Position numbers and translations under genes: made by a program. From positions 29,197 to 93,196 of the forward strand of contig DKSK01000030.1 of the NCBI GenBank assembly GCA_002472565.1: 64,000 nt of DNA, written 5' to 3'. Every line of letters begins with the position of its first letter. Position 1 is the stretch's first letter. Shown piece by piece: positions 43,518-51,050 of this stretch. Source of the stretch: Bacteroidales bacterium UBA7258. Lineage in GTDB: Bacteria > Bacteroidota > Bacteroidia > Bacteroidales > UBA932. Under the pieces are notes generated by a model. It did not search any database. It was given only the letters and a program-made list of their open reading frames with translations, and was not told the origin of the DNA.

Positions 43518-45905
43518 TCAGACTAGCAGGGCGGTGAGGTGGTAGGCCAGGAAGGACATTACCCAGGCCACCAACATGGTATAGGTACAGTCCGCAATGG
43601 CATACCGCCATTTCCCAGTCTCGTTTTTAATCGCGGCGAAAGTTGCCACGCAAGGGAAGTAAAGCAGGATGAATACCATGAAGGCGACCGCCGAAGGCAA
43701 GCTGAGGCTTGAGGCGAGCCGGCTCTGGAGCAAGGTGTCTCCGGTCTGGCTGGCGGCCTGAGCCGTCTCGGGGCTGTCCTCGGAATACATTACTCCCAGA
43801 GTGCTGACTACCAGCTCCTTGGCGGCGATTCCAGTGATGAGGGAGACATCCATCTTCCAGTCGAAGCCCATAGGATCGAGGGCCGGGGCCACTGCCTTGC
43901 CCAAATAGCCTATGTAACTGTCAGATAACTGTTTATGGCCGACAGGCAGATAGCCGAGAGCCCAGATCAGCATGGAGCAGAAGAGAATGGTCGTGGCCAT
44001 CTTTTGGAGATATTGCTTTCCCTTTTCCCAAGTGTGCCTGAGAATGGCTTTACCGGTCGGCATCCTGTAAGGCGGAAGCTCCATGACGAAAGGCAGGTCG
44101 TCTTCCGGGACGAAGTGCGCGAAAATTTTGGCCGAGACAATGGCCATGACTATTCCAAGGAGGTAGATTCCGAGCAGGGCCGCGGCGGCATGTCCTCCGA
44201 AAAAGGCTCCGGAGAGCAGCACGAAGACCGGCAGACGTCCCGTACACGACATGAAGGGGATGATGAGGATGGTGATGAACCTGGCCTTGCGGCTCTCGAT
44301 GGATCTTGTAGCCATGACCGCCGGCACATTGCAGCCGAAGCCCATGACCATGGGAATGAAACTCTTGCCGTGGAGTCCGATCTTATGCATGAACTTATCC
44401 ACGATGAAGGCCGCCCTGGACATGTAGCCGGAATCCTCCATTATGGAGATGAAGAAATAGAGTATCAGGATGTTGGGCAGGAAGACCAGGACGCTGCCGA
44501 CTCCCGCTATGATTCCGTCCACGAGCAGGTCCTTCAGCCAGCCGTCCTTCATGAACATGGCTGTGAATTCTCCCGTCTTCTGTACCAGAGAATCAATCCA
44601 GTCCATCGGATACTGTCCCACCTTGAAGGTAGCCCAGAAAGTGACATAGAGAATGGTGATGAAAATCGGGAAGGCTGCCCACTTGTTGGTGACCACGGCG
44701 TCAATCTTGTCCGTGAGCGTCCTTTTCGGCTTCTTACCCACGTGCGGCCGGTAGGTCTCGGCTAGGGCTCCCTGTATGAATCCGTATTTTGCATCGACTA
44801 TCGCCGATTCCGCATTAGTTCCTAGCACACCTTCGATCCGTTTCTGCTCCTCAGTGCGTACCGTTATCACCTCGTCCCTGTTCGGCAGAGTCTCGATGAC
44901 CCGGGCGATATCCTTGTCCCCTTCCAGATACTTGATGGCCAGGTATCTTGTCGAATATTTCTCCTTGATGCCGTCGTTCAAGCGGATGGGTGCCTGGACT
45001 GCCTTGATGCTGCGTTCAAGCTCCTCCCCATGGTTGATATGGATGTGGCGTGCAAGCTCCGGGGCGTCATATTCATGGTCATAGACCTCGATGACCGTAT
45101 CGAAGAGCTTGTCCACCCCTTCCCCGTCCCGGCAGACGGTAGGGCAGATAGGCATTCCAAGGAGCTTCGAAAGTTGGGGAAGGTCAAGTTTGTCGCCATG
45201 AGCAAGAAGTTCATCATACATATTCAAGGCCATGACGACCTTAAGATGCATATCGATGAGCTGGGTGGTAAGATAAAGATTTCTTTCCAAGTTGGAGGCG
45301 TCCACCACGTTAACGATGACGTCAGGAACAGCCTCTATCAGATTTTTCCTTACATAAAGCTCTTCAGGGCTGTAGGCGGAAAGGGAATAAGTTCCCGGGA
45401 GGTCAACAAGGACGAATTTATAGCCCTTATACTCGAAGCGTCCCTCCTTGGCATCTACAGTGACTCCCGAATAATTGCCCACATGTTCGTGGCTCCCCGA
45501 AGCGATATTGAAAAGCGAGGTCTTGCCGCAATTAGGATTGCCCACGAGGGCCACACGGATGACGTGATGCCTCTCTTCCGCAAGTTCCTTCAGTTCCCTG
45601 TTGAGAATGGTTTCCTCGTCCCCGTCATCGGAATAGATAACCTCGTCGGCATGTTTCTCCTTTATATGGTTCTTGGCTTCCTCCTCGCTGACAATTTCGA
45701 TCAGTTTTGCCTCCTCTCTTCGCAGAGAGACCTTATAGCCCAAGATTTCGTATTCGATCGGGTCTTTCAGCGGCGCGTTGAGGATCGCCTCGACCCTCTG
45801 GCCCGAGATGAAGCCCATTTCTATCAGTCTCTTGCGGAAACTGCCATGACCGCCGATCTTGGAAATGACTCCGATTTCACCTGTCTTGAGTTCAGAAAGT
45901 TTCAT
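43518..45905 (-). CDS. feoB: Ferrous iron transporter, FeoA-FeoB fusion
   Basis: 795 aa. Residues 1-75 are a FeoA-type SH3-like domain ('MKLSELKTGEIGVISKIGG', 'RLIEMGFISGQRVEAIL'). A linker and the cytosolic G domain of FeoB follow: G1 'LVGNPNCGKTSLF', G3 'DLPGTYSLSAYSPEE', G4 'NMYD'. Two Gate domains with 'MGFGCNVPAVMATRSI' and 'SCTGRLPVFVLL', and a C-terminal 'LYFPCVATFAAIKNETG', complete the Fe2+ channel. The fused FeoA-FeoB arrangement is common in Bacteroidetes. The start is the ATG at 45905; the frame continues upstream without a good start. Monocistronic with its own -7 element. Confidence 0.95.
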   Translation of the reverse strand: MKLSELKTGEIGVISKIGGHGSFRKRLIEMGFISGQRVEAILNAPLKDPIEYEILGYKVSLRREEAKLIEIVSEEEAKNHIKEKHADEVIYSDDGDEETILNRELKELAEERHHVIRVALVGNPNCGKTSLFNIASGSHEHVGNYSGVTVDAKEGRFEYKGYKFVLVDLPGTYSLSAYSPEELYVRKNLIEAVPDVIVNVVDASNLERNLYLTTQLIDMHLKVVMALNMYDELLAHGDKLDLPQLSKLLGMPICPTVCRDGEGVDKLFDTVIEVYDHEYDAPELARHIHINHGEELERSIKAVQAPIRLNDGIKEKYSTRYLAIKYLEGDKDIARVIETLPNRDEVITVRTEEQKRIEGVLGTNAESAIVDAKYGFIQGALAETYRPHVGKKPKRTLTDKIDAVVTNKWAAFPIFITILYVTFWATFKVGQYPMDWIDSLVQKTGEFTAMFMKDGWLKDLLVDGIIAGVGSVLVFLPNILILYFFISIMEDSGYMSRAAFIVDKFMHKIGLHGKSFIPMVMGFGCNVPAVMATRSIESRKARFITILIIPFMSCTGRLPVFVLLSGAFFGGHAAAALLGIYLLGIVMAIVSAKIFAHFVPEDDLPFVMELPPYRMPTGKAILRHTWEKGKQYLQKMATTILFCSMLIWALGYLPVGHKQLSDSYIGYLGKAVAPALDPMGFDWKMDVSLITGIAAKELVVSTLGVMYSEDSPETAQAASQTGDTLLQSRLASSLSLPSAVAFMVFILLYFPCVATFAAIKNETGKWRYAIADCTYTMLVAWVMSFLAYHLTALLV

Positions 45906-45923
45906 TGCATCTCTATTACTCTG

Positions 45924-45931
45924 CAAAAATA
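45924..45931 (-). promoter_or_regulatory. Candidate -7 element for feoAB
   Basis: TATTTTTG on the minus strand, 18 nt upstream of the ATG, matches TAnnTTTG. A TTTG lies 23 nt further upstream, a little beyond the ideal spacing. Confidence 0.45.
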
Positions 45932-45996
45932 ATCACTTTTTGGCTCATTTGGGTCAAAGTCCTTTATATTGGGCCCCATCATTCCCTGGGATTTCA

Positions 45997-46004
45997 TAAA
46001 TTTG
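45997..46004 (+). promoter_or_regulatory. Candidate -7 element for the ROK gene
   Basis: TAAATTTG matches TAnnTTTG and ends one base before an ATG at 46006. Transcription should therefore begin after that codon, which points to the ATG at 46030 as the start. Confidence 0.45.
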
Positions 46005-46029
46005 CATGAAGAATAACACTAGAATCATC

Positions 46030-46911
46030 ATGGACAGAAATCTCGCAATTGGAGTTGACATCGGAGGAAGCCACGTAAGTTCGGCAGTAATCGATCTTAG
46101 GAATGGTTCAATCATAGGGGAGCCTCAAAGCGTTGAGATCGCCCACACTGCTTCGGCCGAGGAGATTTTTTCGGCATGGACAACTGATCTCAGACTGACA
46201 ATAAACCAGGGATGCAAGGATGTGCGCCAAGTCGGCATGGCCTTCCCCGGACCTTTCGACTATGAGAAAGGAATTTCTCATATGGAGCATAAGTTCGTGT
46301 CTATCAAGGGACTGGAAGTGGGCAGAATCTTACAGGACAGGATGCTGGAGTTTCCTGGGCTGGAGTTCCGCTTCGTCAACGATGCCGGGGCTTTCGCTCT
46401 GGGCGAGAGCAATTTCGGCGCGGCCAAGGGGATGGGCAAAGTGCTTGTTCTTACGCTCGGTACGGGTCTCGGATCTGGTTTCATTGAGGACAACAAGGTA
46501 GTGCGCACCGGCGGATATGTACCTGAGGGCGGTGAAGTCTGGAATCTGCCTTTCGAGGACGGGATTGCGGACGAGGCTTTCAGCACACGCTGGGTCGTGA
46601 AGCGGTGGAAGGAGCTGACCGGGCAGGATGTGCCAGGGGCCAGGGATGTGGCGATCCGCTGTGGTTTCGATGAGAACGCCAGACGGCTTTTCACGGAATT
46701 CGGCTCGCGTCTGGCCGAATTCACCATTCCGCTTCTGAAGAACTTCGGCTGCTCGAACGTTCTGCTCGGCGGAAACATCTCGCGCAACCTCAACAATTTC
46801 GCGGACGCGATGCAGCGGCGTTATGGTCAGGGAGGAATGAGCGTTACCGTCAAGGCCTCCACCCTGCTCGACCGCGCCGCCATGTTCGGCGCCGCCTCCC
46901 TCTTCGCCTGA
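46030..46911 (+). CDS. ROK family sugar kinase/regulator-like protein
   Basis: 293 aa. The ATP-binding 'IGVDIGGSHVSSAVIDL' begins the protein. 'AFPGPFDYEKGIS', 'FVNDAGAFALGESNFGAAKGMGKVLVLTLGTGLGSGFI' and 'VLLGGNISRNLNNF' follow, as in ROK glucokinases. No helix-turn-helix is present, so it is a kinase rather than a repressor. The usual ROK zinc motif (CxCGxxGCxE) is absent; at that place the sequence reads 'GGEVWNLPFEDG'. The substrate is likely glucose, mannose or an amino sugar, and phosphorylation occurs in the cytoplasm. The start at 46030 is preferred because of the promoter position. Confidence 0.85.
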   Translation: MDRNLAIGVDIGGSHVSSAVIDLRNGSIIGEPQSVEIAHTASAEEIFSAWTTDLRLTINQGCKDVRQVGMAFPGPFDYEKGISHMEHKFVSIKGLEVGRILQDRMLEFPGLEFRFVNDAGAFALGESNFGAAKGMGKVLVLTLGTGLGSGFIEDNKVVRTGGYVPEGGEVWNLPFEDGIADEAFSTRWVVKRWKELTGQDVPGARDVAIRCGFDENARRLFTEFGSRLAEFTIPLLKNFGCSNVLLGGNISRNLNNFADAMQRRYGQGGMSVTVKASTLLDRAAMFGAASLFA

Positions 46912-47170
46912 GACGGAAGGCGCATGTGGCGGTGAGGCAAGCGTGCAGCGGCTCATCCGTCCTCAAGAGCCACTCTCGCCAACTACTCTCGGGAGTAAAG
47001 TTCGGGTTCATTTGTAATCTATTGACACACAACCTGTTGCAAAACAACGCAAACTTTGCTTCCCACGAAAACCGGCAGGGAAGGGTGAAAATGAAGATAG
47101 TGCGGGCGGGGAAAGAGAATGAAGTAAAAACGGCCTCCCTGTATCAGTACCTCCCCTCGGTTGTGTTTCT

Positions 47171-47244
47171 TAATAATAAACAGGCACCTATTAAGGGTAG
47201 ATGCCTGTCCATATCTTCGTCTATCGTTCTAACTCTCGATGACT
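47171..47244 (-). ncRNA. Candidate small RNA (promoter followed by intrinsic terminator)
   Basis: A consensus promoter at 47249-47278 would start a minus-strand transcript near 47244. About 35 nt later comes a 10-bp hairpin: CAGGCATCTA pairs with TAGGTGCCTG (one G-U pair), 47181-47207. TTTATTATTA follows, a good intrinsic terminator. The predicted RNA is about 70 nt. A 22-codon frame starting at an ATG within it runs through the hairpin, so an attenuator or leader peptide is an alternative. No gene follows on this strand. I do not recognise a known family. Confidence 0.45.
47181..47207 (-). terminator. Intrinsic terminator of the candidate small RNA
   Basis: Stem of 10 bp (47181-47190 with 47198-47207), loop of 7 nt, then on the minus strand TTTATTATTA at 47180-47171. 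Confidence 0.6.
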
Positions 47245-47248
47245 TTTG

Positions 47249-47278
47249 CAAAGGTACAAGTTCTTTTCAATCACGCAA
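47249..47278 (-). promoter_or_regulatory. Promoter of the candidate small RNA
   Basis: On the minus strand TTG (complement of 47276-47278), a 19-nt spacer and TACCTTTG (47249-47256) match the Bacteroidetes -33/-7 consensus. Confidence 0.6.
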
Positions 47279-47441
47279 TGTCTGCCGAGAACTTTTGGTC
47301 TGGAAAAATCATCATCTAACGACTTCCAGCAGCTTCTCTTTCGTCCAAGCTGAGGCTCCACCAGAAAGCCCAGAGTTATCAGGTTCATTTTGCCAGCAAG
47401 GCCAACACTCTCTCAAAACTGTATCACTTTGACCTAAAAGA

Positions 47442-48452
47442 TTATTTATACAGATAATCCCATTCAAAAGGTTTTTTCCCGTACTTTTCAATGAGAGGGA
47501 GGAAACGAGGTTTTTCTTCTTCGTAATAAGCTCTGAATAGATTCTCTGGATATGAGTACTTTTCTTTACCGCCCTTGTTTTCGAAAGTATCTTCTATAAA
47601 ATGGTAGGCCCAATCATTATCATATGCCATAACAACTTTGAAGAGCATCTTCACCCTATAATAGTCGATATACTTCCGAGATAGTTCAAAATCGCGCACT
47701 TCTTCCAACACAGGCATGTAGGCATCATCTCTCCATTTCATCAGAGCGTTCAACGCTTCGTTGGTGTTCCCTTTGGGGCCATTCGAATTTGCTCCATGTC
47801 TATCCAAGCCCTTCTTGTATTCTCGAAGAGCTTTAATAATCATCGGAATATCAGCCTCGTTTCTGTATTCAGCGATGCAAGGAAGCAAGTTTGAATCTCC
47901 ATCTAGGTAGAGTTCTTTCAGCCTGTTATACAAACCATCCATTCCTTTCAACCTGGACACTGAAGGGAGTTTGTCAAGATGTTTCAGCCTAGGACGAAAT
48001 ACAATGACGCTATCTATACAATGCCTCTGTTCCTTCGTTAATAATAGAGTGTCCGATTCTGCGACCTCTAACATAAAGTAGGCTACATTTGTCCCCCACC
48101 AAACATCAAAAGAAGCTACCATGAAACTATCATCATCTTCCAACTTCTGAAGAAGGATGTCATAACATTTCTCACTATGCTTGGATGCCAAGGTGTGAAA
48201 TGCCATAGCCCTATGAGCCGGAGTTTTGGACTGAAGAGCCATAGACTCAAGGTCTGTATCTGACGTCTCTTTTAACAGTTTCTGCTGCGATTTCCAACCT
48301 TTTGGGACATGTCCCCAACCGTCATCGCCATATAAATAATAAACATTTCTCCCATCCGGTTCAGGAGGAGGTAAAACATCCTCCAATTGTCCGAAACAGA
48401 TGATGGATTTAATGAGCAATAATGCTATAACAGAAATAATACGATTACTCAT
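47442..48452 (-). CDS. Exported protein of unknown family
   Basis: 336 aa. I do not recognise the family. The N-terminus is a signal peptide (MSNRIISVIALLLIKSIICFGQ). The mature part is largely alpha-helical with several segments that look like HEAT-type helical repeats ('AHRAMAFHTLASKHSEKCYDILLQKLEDDD', 'EADIPMIIKALREYKKGL', 'NEALNALMKWRDDAYMPVLEEVRDFEL'). No catalytic motif is seen. The start is placed at 48452 because it begins a clean signal peptide; an ATG at 48500 overlaps the XRE gene by 11 nt. It follows the XRE regulator gene and probably shares its transcript. Its A+T-rich codon use differs from the surrounding genes, which suggests recent acquisition. Confidence 0.62.
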   Translation of the reverse strand: MSNRIISVIALLLIKSIICFGQLEDVLPPPEPDGRNVYYLYGDDGWGHVPKGWKSQQKLLKETSDTDLESMALQSKTPAHRAMAFHTLASKHSEKCYDILLQKLEDDDSFMVASFDVWWGTNVAYFMLEVAESDTLLLTKEQRHCIDSVIVFRPRLKHLDKLPSVSRLKGMDGLYNRLKELYLDGDSNLLPCIAEYRNEADIPMIIKALREYKKGLDRHGANSNGPKGNTNEALNALMKWRDDAYMPVLEEVRDFELSRKYIDYYRVKMLFKVVMAYDNDWAYHFIEDTFENKGGKEKYSYPENLFRAYYEEEKPRFLPLIEKYGKKPFEWDYLYK

Positions 48453-48489
48453 ACAGGCTAATTTTAATGTCAGAACGGCAAATCGTCCT

Positions 48490-48840
48490 TTATTCATCAT
48501 TGACTGACACCGAGGTTATAGTGGCGTTCAGTTTAGGGCGGCTATCCCGGACAATCTTTTCAAATTCCGTCCGACTGTGGATGCGGTGAAGTTTTCCACG
48601 GACAGATACGAAACCCTCGATGGCGTCCGGTGTGTCGAAAAGGCTCTTGATGGAGACATCGAGGGCCTTCGCTATCTTCTCTATGGTATCAAGGCGAGGC
48701 GAGCCACTAAGAGAGCGTGACAGGCTCTCGGCCTGGACGCCCATCGCCTTTGCCAAATCCTTACGTTTCCACTTCCGCTCCTGACAGAGGCGGTCTATAT
48801 TGCTGGTTAGAATTTCTGTTGCATCCATATCAGTACGCAT
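48490..48840 (-). CDS. XRE-family HTH transcriptional regulator
   Basis: 116 aa. Residues about 10-70 form a Cro/C1-type helix-turn-helix ('NIDRLCQERKWKRKDLAKAMGV', 'LSRSLSGSPRLDTIEKIAKALDVSIKSLF'). The short C-terminal part ('GFVSVRGKLHRIHSRTEFEKIV') resembles the beta-hairpin tail seen in small Bacteroidetes XRE proteins. It likely regulates itself and the exported protein downstream. A second start four codons in is possible. It belongs to the low-G+C patch between the ROK gene and tRNA-Leu. Confidence 0.8.
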   Translation of the reverse strand: MRTDMDATEILTSNIDRLCQERKWKRKDLAKAMGVQAESLSRSLSGSPRLDTIEKIAKALDVSIKSLFDTPDAIEGFVSVRGKLHRIHSRTEFEKIVRDSRPKLNATITSVSVNDE

Positions 48841-48856
48841 TGCGATTAAAAGTACT

Positions 48857-48864
48857 CAAAAATA
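48857..48864 (-). promoter_or_regulatory. Candidate -7 element for the XRE gene
   Basis: TATTTTTG on the minus strand, 16 nt upstream of the ATG, matches TAnnTTTG; no good -33 element is seen. Confidence 0.4.
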
Positions 48865-49008
48865 ACGGAAATATCAAGTAACCATAGGACATGACCTGCA
48901 AATGTATCAACTTAAGATGCTCAAAAGCTTGCCGGGCAATTAACTTTTATGTATCTCTGTAATAGAATTAAATGATATTATTATCAAGTATAAAGATCAA
49001 TAGTTTTT

Positions 49009-49339
49009 ATGGAAATGATCAAGACGTGCATCTACGCTCGAGTGAGCACCAAGGGACAGGAGTATGACCGCCAGTTGGTGGAGTTGCGTGACTATGCAGA
49101 GCGGATGGGATAGTCTGGAAACCCTCCTCCCCAATGGAACTCCGAACCCGATCGCGCAGTTGGTGCTTGGCATCCTCGCGCAGTTCAACTCAATGGAGCG
49201 CTCTCTCATCCGCAGCAGGATGGAAAGCGGTTACTGGTATGCAGGAACTGCAATCCCGGAAGGATACATTTACGCTGGAAATGCAGGGGTGGAACGAAAA
49301 ATTATCGAACTCCAAAGACAAGCGAATTCTTTGATTTAA
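49009..49339 (+). pseudogene. Serine recombinase (resolvase) remnant with internal deletion
   Basis: An ATG at 49009 opens 34 codons reading 'MEMIKTCIYARVSTKGQEYD' and on to 'ELRDYAERMG', the exact N-terminus of a serine recombinase including the catalytic Ser in 'YARVST'. A TAG at 49111 ends this frame. From about 49130 a different frame encodes 'IAQLVLGILAQFNSMERSLIRSRMESG', the end of the catalytic domain and helix E of the same family. About 60 residues between the two are missing, and the DNA-binding end is replaced by unrelated sequence. It is a relic of a mobile element next to the 3' end of tRNA-Leu. Confidence 0.82.
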
Positions 49340-49371
49340 TGAGTAGATTTTCAGGCACTTACATAAAAACA

Positions 49372-49403
49372 AAGGAGACAAATCCTTACGAACTTGTCTC
49401 CTT
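49372..49403 (-). terminator. Terminator of tRNA-Leu(GAG)
   Basis: AAGGAGACAA (49372-49381) pairs perfectly over 10 bp with TTGTCTCCTT (49394-49403). On the minus strand TGTTTTTATG follows. The hairpin begins 2 nt after the tRNA 3' end. Confidence 0.75.
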
Positions 49404-49404
49404 G

Positions 49405-49486
49405 TGCGGTTGGTGAGAGTCGAACTCACACGAACTAAGTTCACTACCCCCTCAAAGTAGCGCGTCTACCATTTCGCCACAACCGC
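49405..49486 (-). tRNA. tRNA-Leu (anticodon GAG)
   Basis: 82 nt, class II. Acceptor stem GCGGTTG/CAACCGC, D arm GCG..AAATGGTAGA..CGC, anticodon stem CTACT/GGTAG around TTGAGGG (anticodon GAG), a long variable arm, and T arm GTGAG-TTCGACT-CTCAC. CCA is not encoded. It has a consensus promoter and an adjacent terminator, so it is an independent unit. Confidence 0.95.
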
Positions 49487-49508
49487 AAATGTTTCCGCTT
49501 TGGGACTG

Positions 49509-49539
49509 CAAATATACCTCGAAATATCGAATTACCAAA
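49509..49539 (-). promoter_or_regulatory. Promoter of tRNA-Leu(GAG)
   Basis: On the minus strand TTTG (complement of 49536-49539), a 19-nt spacer and TATATTTG (49509-49516) match the Bacteroidetes consensus exactly, 22 nt upstream of the mature 5' end. Confidence 0.75.
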
Positions 49540-49907
49540 ATTTTCTTCATTTTTCTCACTAGATATTTTAAAATCCCGATCAGAGTTATCATATACAGAT
49601 CTTAACGATAGCTTAAGGCTCGGGCAGGCGTTGATAAGGCAGGGAAAGCAGACGGGATGCTTGCGAGGGATTGGGACCAGCGATGGGCCTGTGATGAGCC
49701 TGCGATTGGTCAGCGATGGGCCCGCGAGAGTGAGCGCAGGTGGTTTTGTGGGGATTTGCTATCTTTGCAGGCTCACTGCTGGACTGACGCAGTTATTTTG
49801 CAGGGTTCTGCGCAAGAGCGCTGAAAAAGCACAGAAGGAAGCGCCGGAGGAAGTGGCGGAGCTTTTGCGGCGGGTTATCGGAATACATTTTTGAATAGTA
49901 CAAGGAC
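49540..49907 (+). other. Intergenic region with a candidate promoter and leader for the SMR gene
   Basis: TATCTTTG at 49760-49767 is the likely -7 element of the SMR gene, giving a 5' leader of about 135 nt. The upstream part contains a doubled CAGCGATGGGCC motif (around 49676 and 49711). The leader holds no ATG and no structure I can assign to a guanidine riboswitch. A frame open through 49631-49894 looks coding near its end (EKAQKEAPEEVAELL), but its ATG lies upstream of the promoter, so I do not call a gene. Confidence 0.4.
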
Positions 49908-50231
49908 ATGAATTGGCTGATTCTCATCATCGCAGGGCTCTGCGAATGTTCATTTACATTCTGCCTCGGAAAGGCCAAGGAGACTAGTGGCTCGGCCCAT
50001 TGGCTATGGCTGGCCGGCTTTCTGTTTTTCTCAGTGGCCAGCATGTATCTTCTGATGCGTGCCTCGAAGACTCTTCCCTTAAGCATAGCCTATCCCGTAT
50101 GGACTGGAATTGGGGCGGTGGGGACGGTGCTGCTGGGGATTTTCGTACTGAATGAGCCGACCTCGGCCCCGCAGCTGTTTTTTACCTTCACTCTCGTGGC
50201 CTCGGTGGTCGGAATTAAGATCGTATCATAA
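49908..50231 (+). CDS. Small multidrug resistance (SMR) protein, Gdx/SugE-like
   Basis: 107 aa with four membrane helices. The key membrane-embedded Glu is in 'AGLCECSFTFCLG' (E13), and 'LPLSIAYPVWTGIGAVGTVLLGIFVLNE' matches the Gdx (SugE) subgroup, which exports guanidinium, better than the EmrE subgroup. Dual-topology homodimers are usual for this family. Guanidinium export is an inference from that pattern; the usual ykkC riboswitch is not recognised upstream. It is monocistronic. Confidence 0.85.
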   Translation: MNWLILIIAGLCECSFTFCLGKAKETSGSAHWLWLAGFLFFSVASMYLLMRASKTLPLSIAYPVWTGIGAVGTVLLGIFVLNEPTSAPQLFFTFTLVASVVGIKIVS

Positions 50232-50397
50232 AATCCAGACAGCGAGAGCGAAGTACAGCCCACCGTGCCGAGGGCAAAAGATCAAGAGCTGGAGAAATCG
50301 AAGTGGTTTTCCTCCTAGTCGATATTGCAAATATTTATAGTTCAGTCAAGTGTCAAAGATCCTGACGGGAATCAGTTTCTATTTCAGATCTTTTTCG

Positions 50398-50405
50398 TAT
50401 CTTTG
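50398..50405 (+). promoter_or_regulatory. Candidate -7 element for rpsP-rimM
   Basis: TATCTTTG matches TAnnTTTG. It lies 62 nt upstream of the rpsP ATG, a longer leader than for most genes here, which leaves room for regulation of ribosomal protein synthesis. Confidence 0.5.
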
Positions 50406-50467
50406 CCAACTGAATCCACGAGATGGGTTCAAAAGGCATTATAAACAATTAAAGCAACAGATTCACA

Positions 50468-51043
50468 ATGGCTGTTAAAATTCGTCTTCAGCGCTACGGT
50501 AAGAAGAATTTCGCATTCTTCCACATTGTTGTAGCGGACACGCGCGCACCTCGCGACGGAAAGTACATCGAGCAGCTCGGATCCTACAATCCGAACACCA
50601 ATCCTGCAAGCATCATCCTCAATTTCGACAGGGCCCTCAAGTGGCTTGAGCTCGGTGCCGAGACAACTCTCGTCACCCGTCGTATCCTCTCCTATGAAGG
50701 AGTCCTTCTCCGCAACCACCTCAACGGAGGTATCAAGAAGGGAGCCCTCACCCAGGAAGAGGCGGACAAGAAGTTTGCAGAGTGGCAGGCTCACCGCGAC
50801 GCCAAGATTGCTTCCAAGAAGGAAGCCCTCGCTAAGGGTGCCGCCGACAAAGCCAAGGCTGCAGCAGATGCAGAGGCTAAGGTCAACGCCGTAAGGGCGG
50901 AGGCTCTTGCCAAGAAGAAGGCCGAGGAAGAGGCAAAGAAGGCTGCCGAAGAGGCTGCCAAGGCTGCTGAGGAAGCCGCCAAGGCCGCTGAAGAGGCTGC
51001 TCCGGCCGCTGAGGAAGCCCCTAAGGCTGACGAGGCAAAGTAA
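50468..51043 (+). CDS. rpsP: 30S ribosomal protein S16 with long Ala/Glu/Lys-rich tail
   Basis: 191 aa. The first ~80 residues are canonical S16 ('MAVKIRLQRYGKKNFAFFHIVVADTRAPRDGKYIEQLG' spacing, 'YNP', 'LKWLELGAETTLVTRRILSYEGV'). Residues about 100-191 form a charged, alanine-rich helical extension with repeats of AAEEAAK and KAAEEAA. Bacteroidetes S16 proteins usually have an extension of this type and are about 180 residues long, against ~80 in E. coli. rimM follows after 7 nt, as in many bacteria. Confidence 0.95.
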   Translation: MAVKIRLQRYGKKNFAFFHIVVADTRAPRDGKYIEQLGSYNPNTNPASIILNFDRALKWLELGAETTLVTRRILSYEGVLLRNHLNGGIKKGALTQEEADKKFAEWQAHRDAKIASKKEALAKGAADKAKAAADAEAKVNAVRAEALAKKKAEEEAKKAAEEAAKAAEEAAKAAEEAAPAAEEAPKADEAK

Positions 51044-51050
51044 GTTCCCC

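Larger units (their letters stand above)
46912..47441. other. Gene-poor low-G+C gap with a candidate small RNA
   Basis: About 530 nt. The only structured part is the promoter-hairpin pair at 47171-47278 (minus strand). An open frame crosses much of the plus strand, but its composition and lack of any recognisable motif argue against a real protein. Base composition drops compared with the neighbouring housekeeping genes. Confidence 0.4.

Noticed and set aside
46926..47432. 168-codon plus-strand frame after the ROK gene
   Set aside because: No recognisable motif, mixed composition, and it overlaps the minus-strand promoter-terminator unit.
46912..49486. Attachment-site duplication of the tRNA-Leu 3' end
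   Set aside because: I searched the left side of the patch for the GGTTGGTGAGAGTCGAAC segment and did not see a second copy.
49631..49894. 87-codon plus-strand frame before the SMR gene
   Set aside because: Its start lies upstream of the likely promoter and the first half is low-complexity; only the last 30 codons look coding-like, so evidence is insufficient.
49775..49907. Guanidine (ykkC-type) riboswitch in the SMR leader
   Set aside because: No conserved ykkC, mini-ykkC or ykkC-III core could be read from the sequence.
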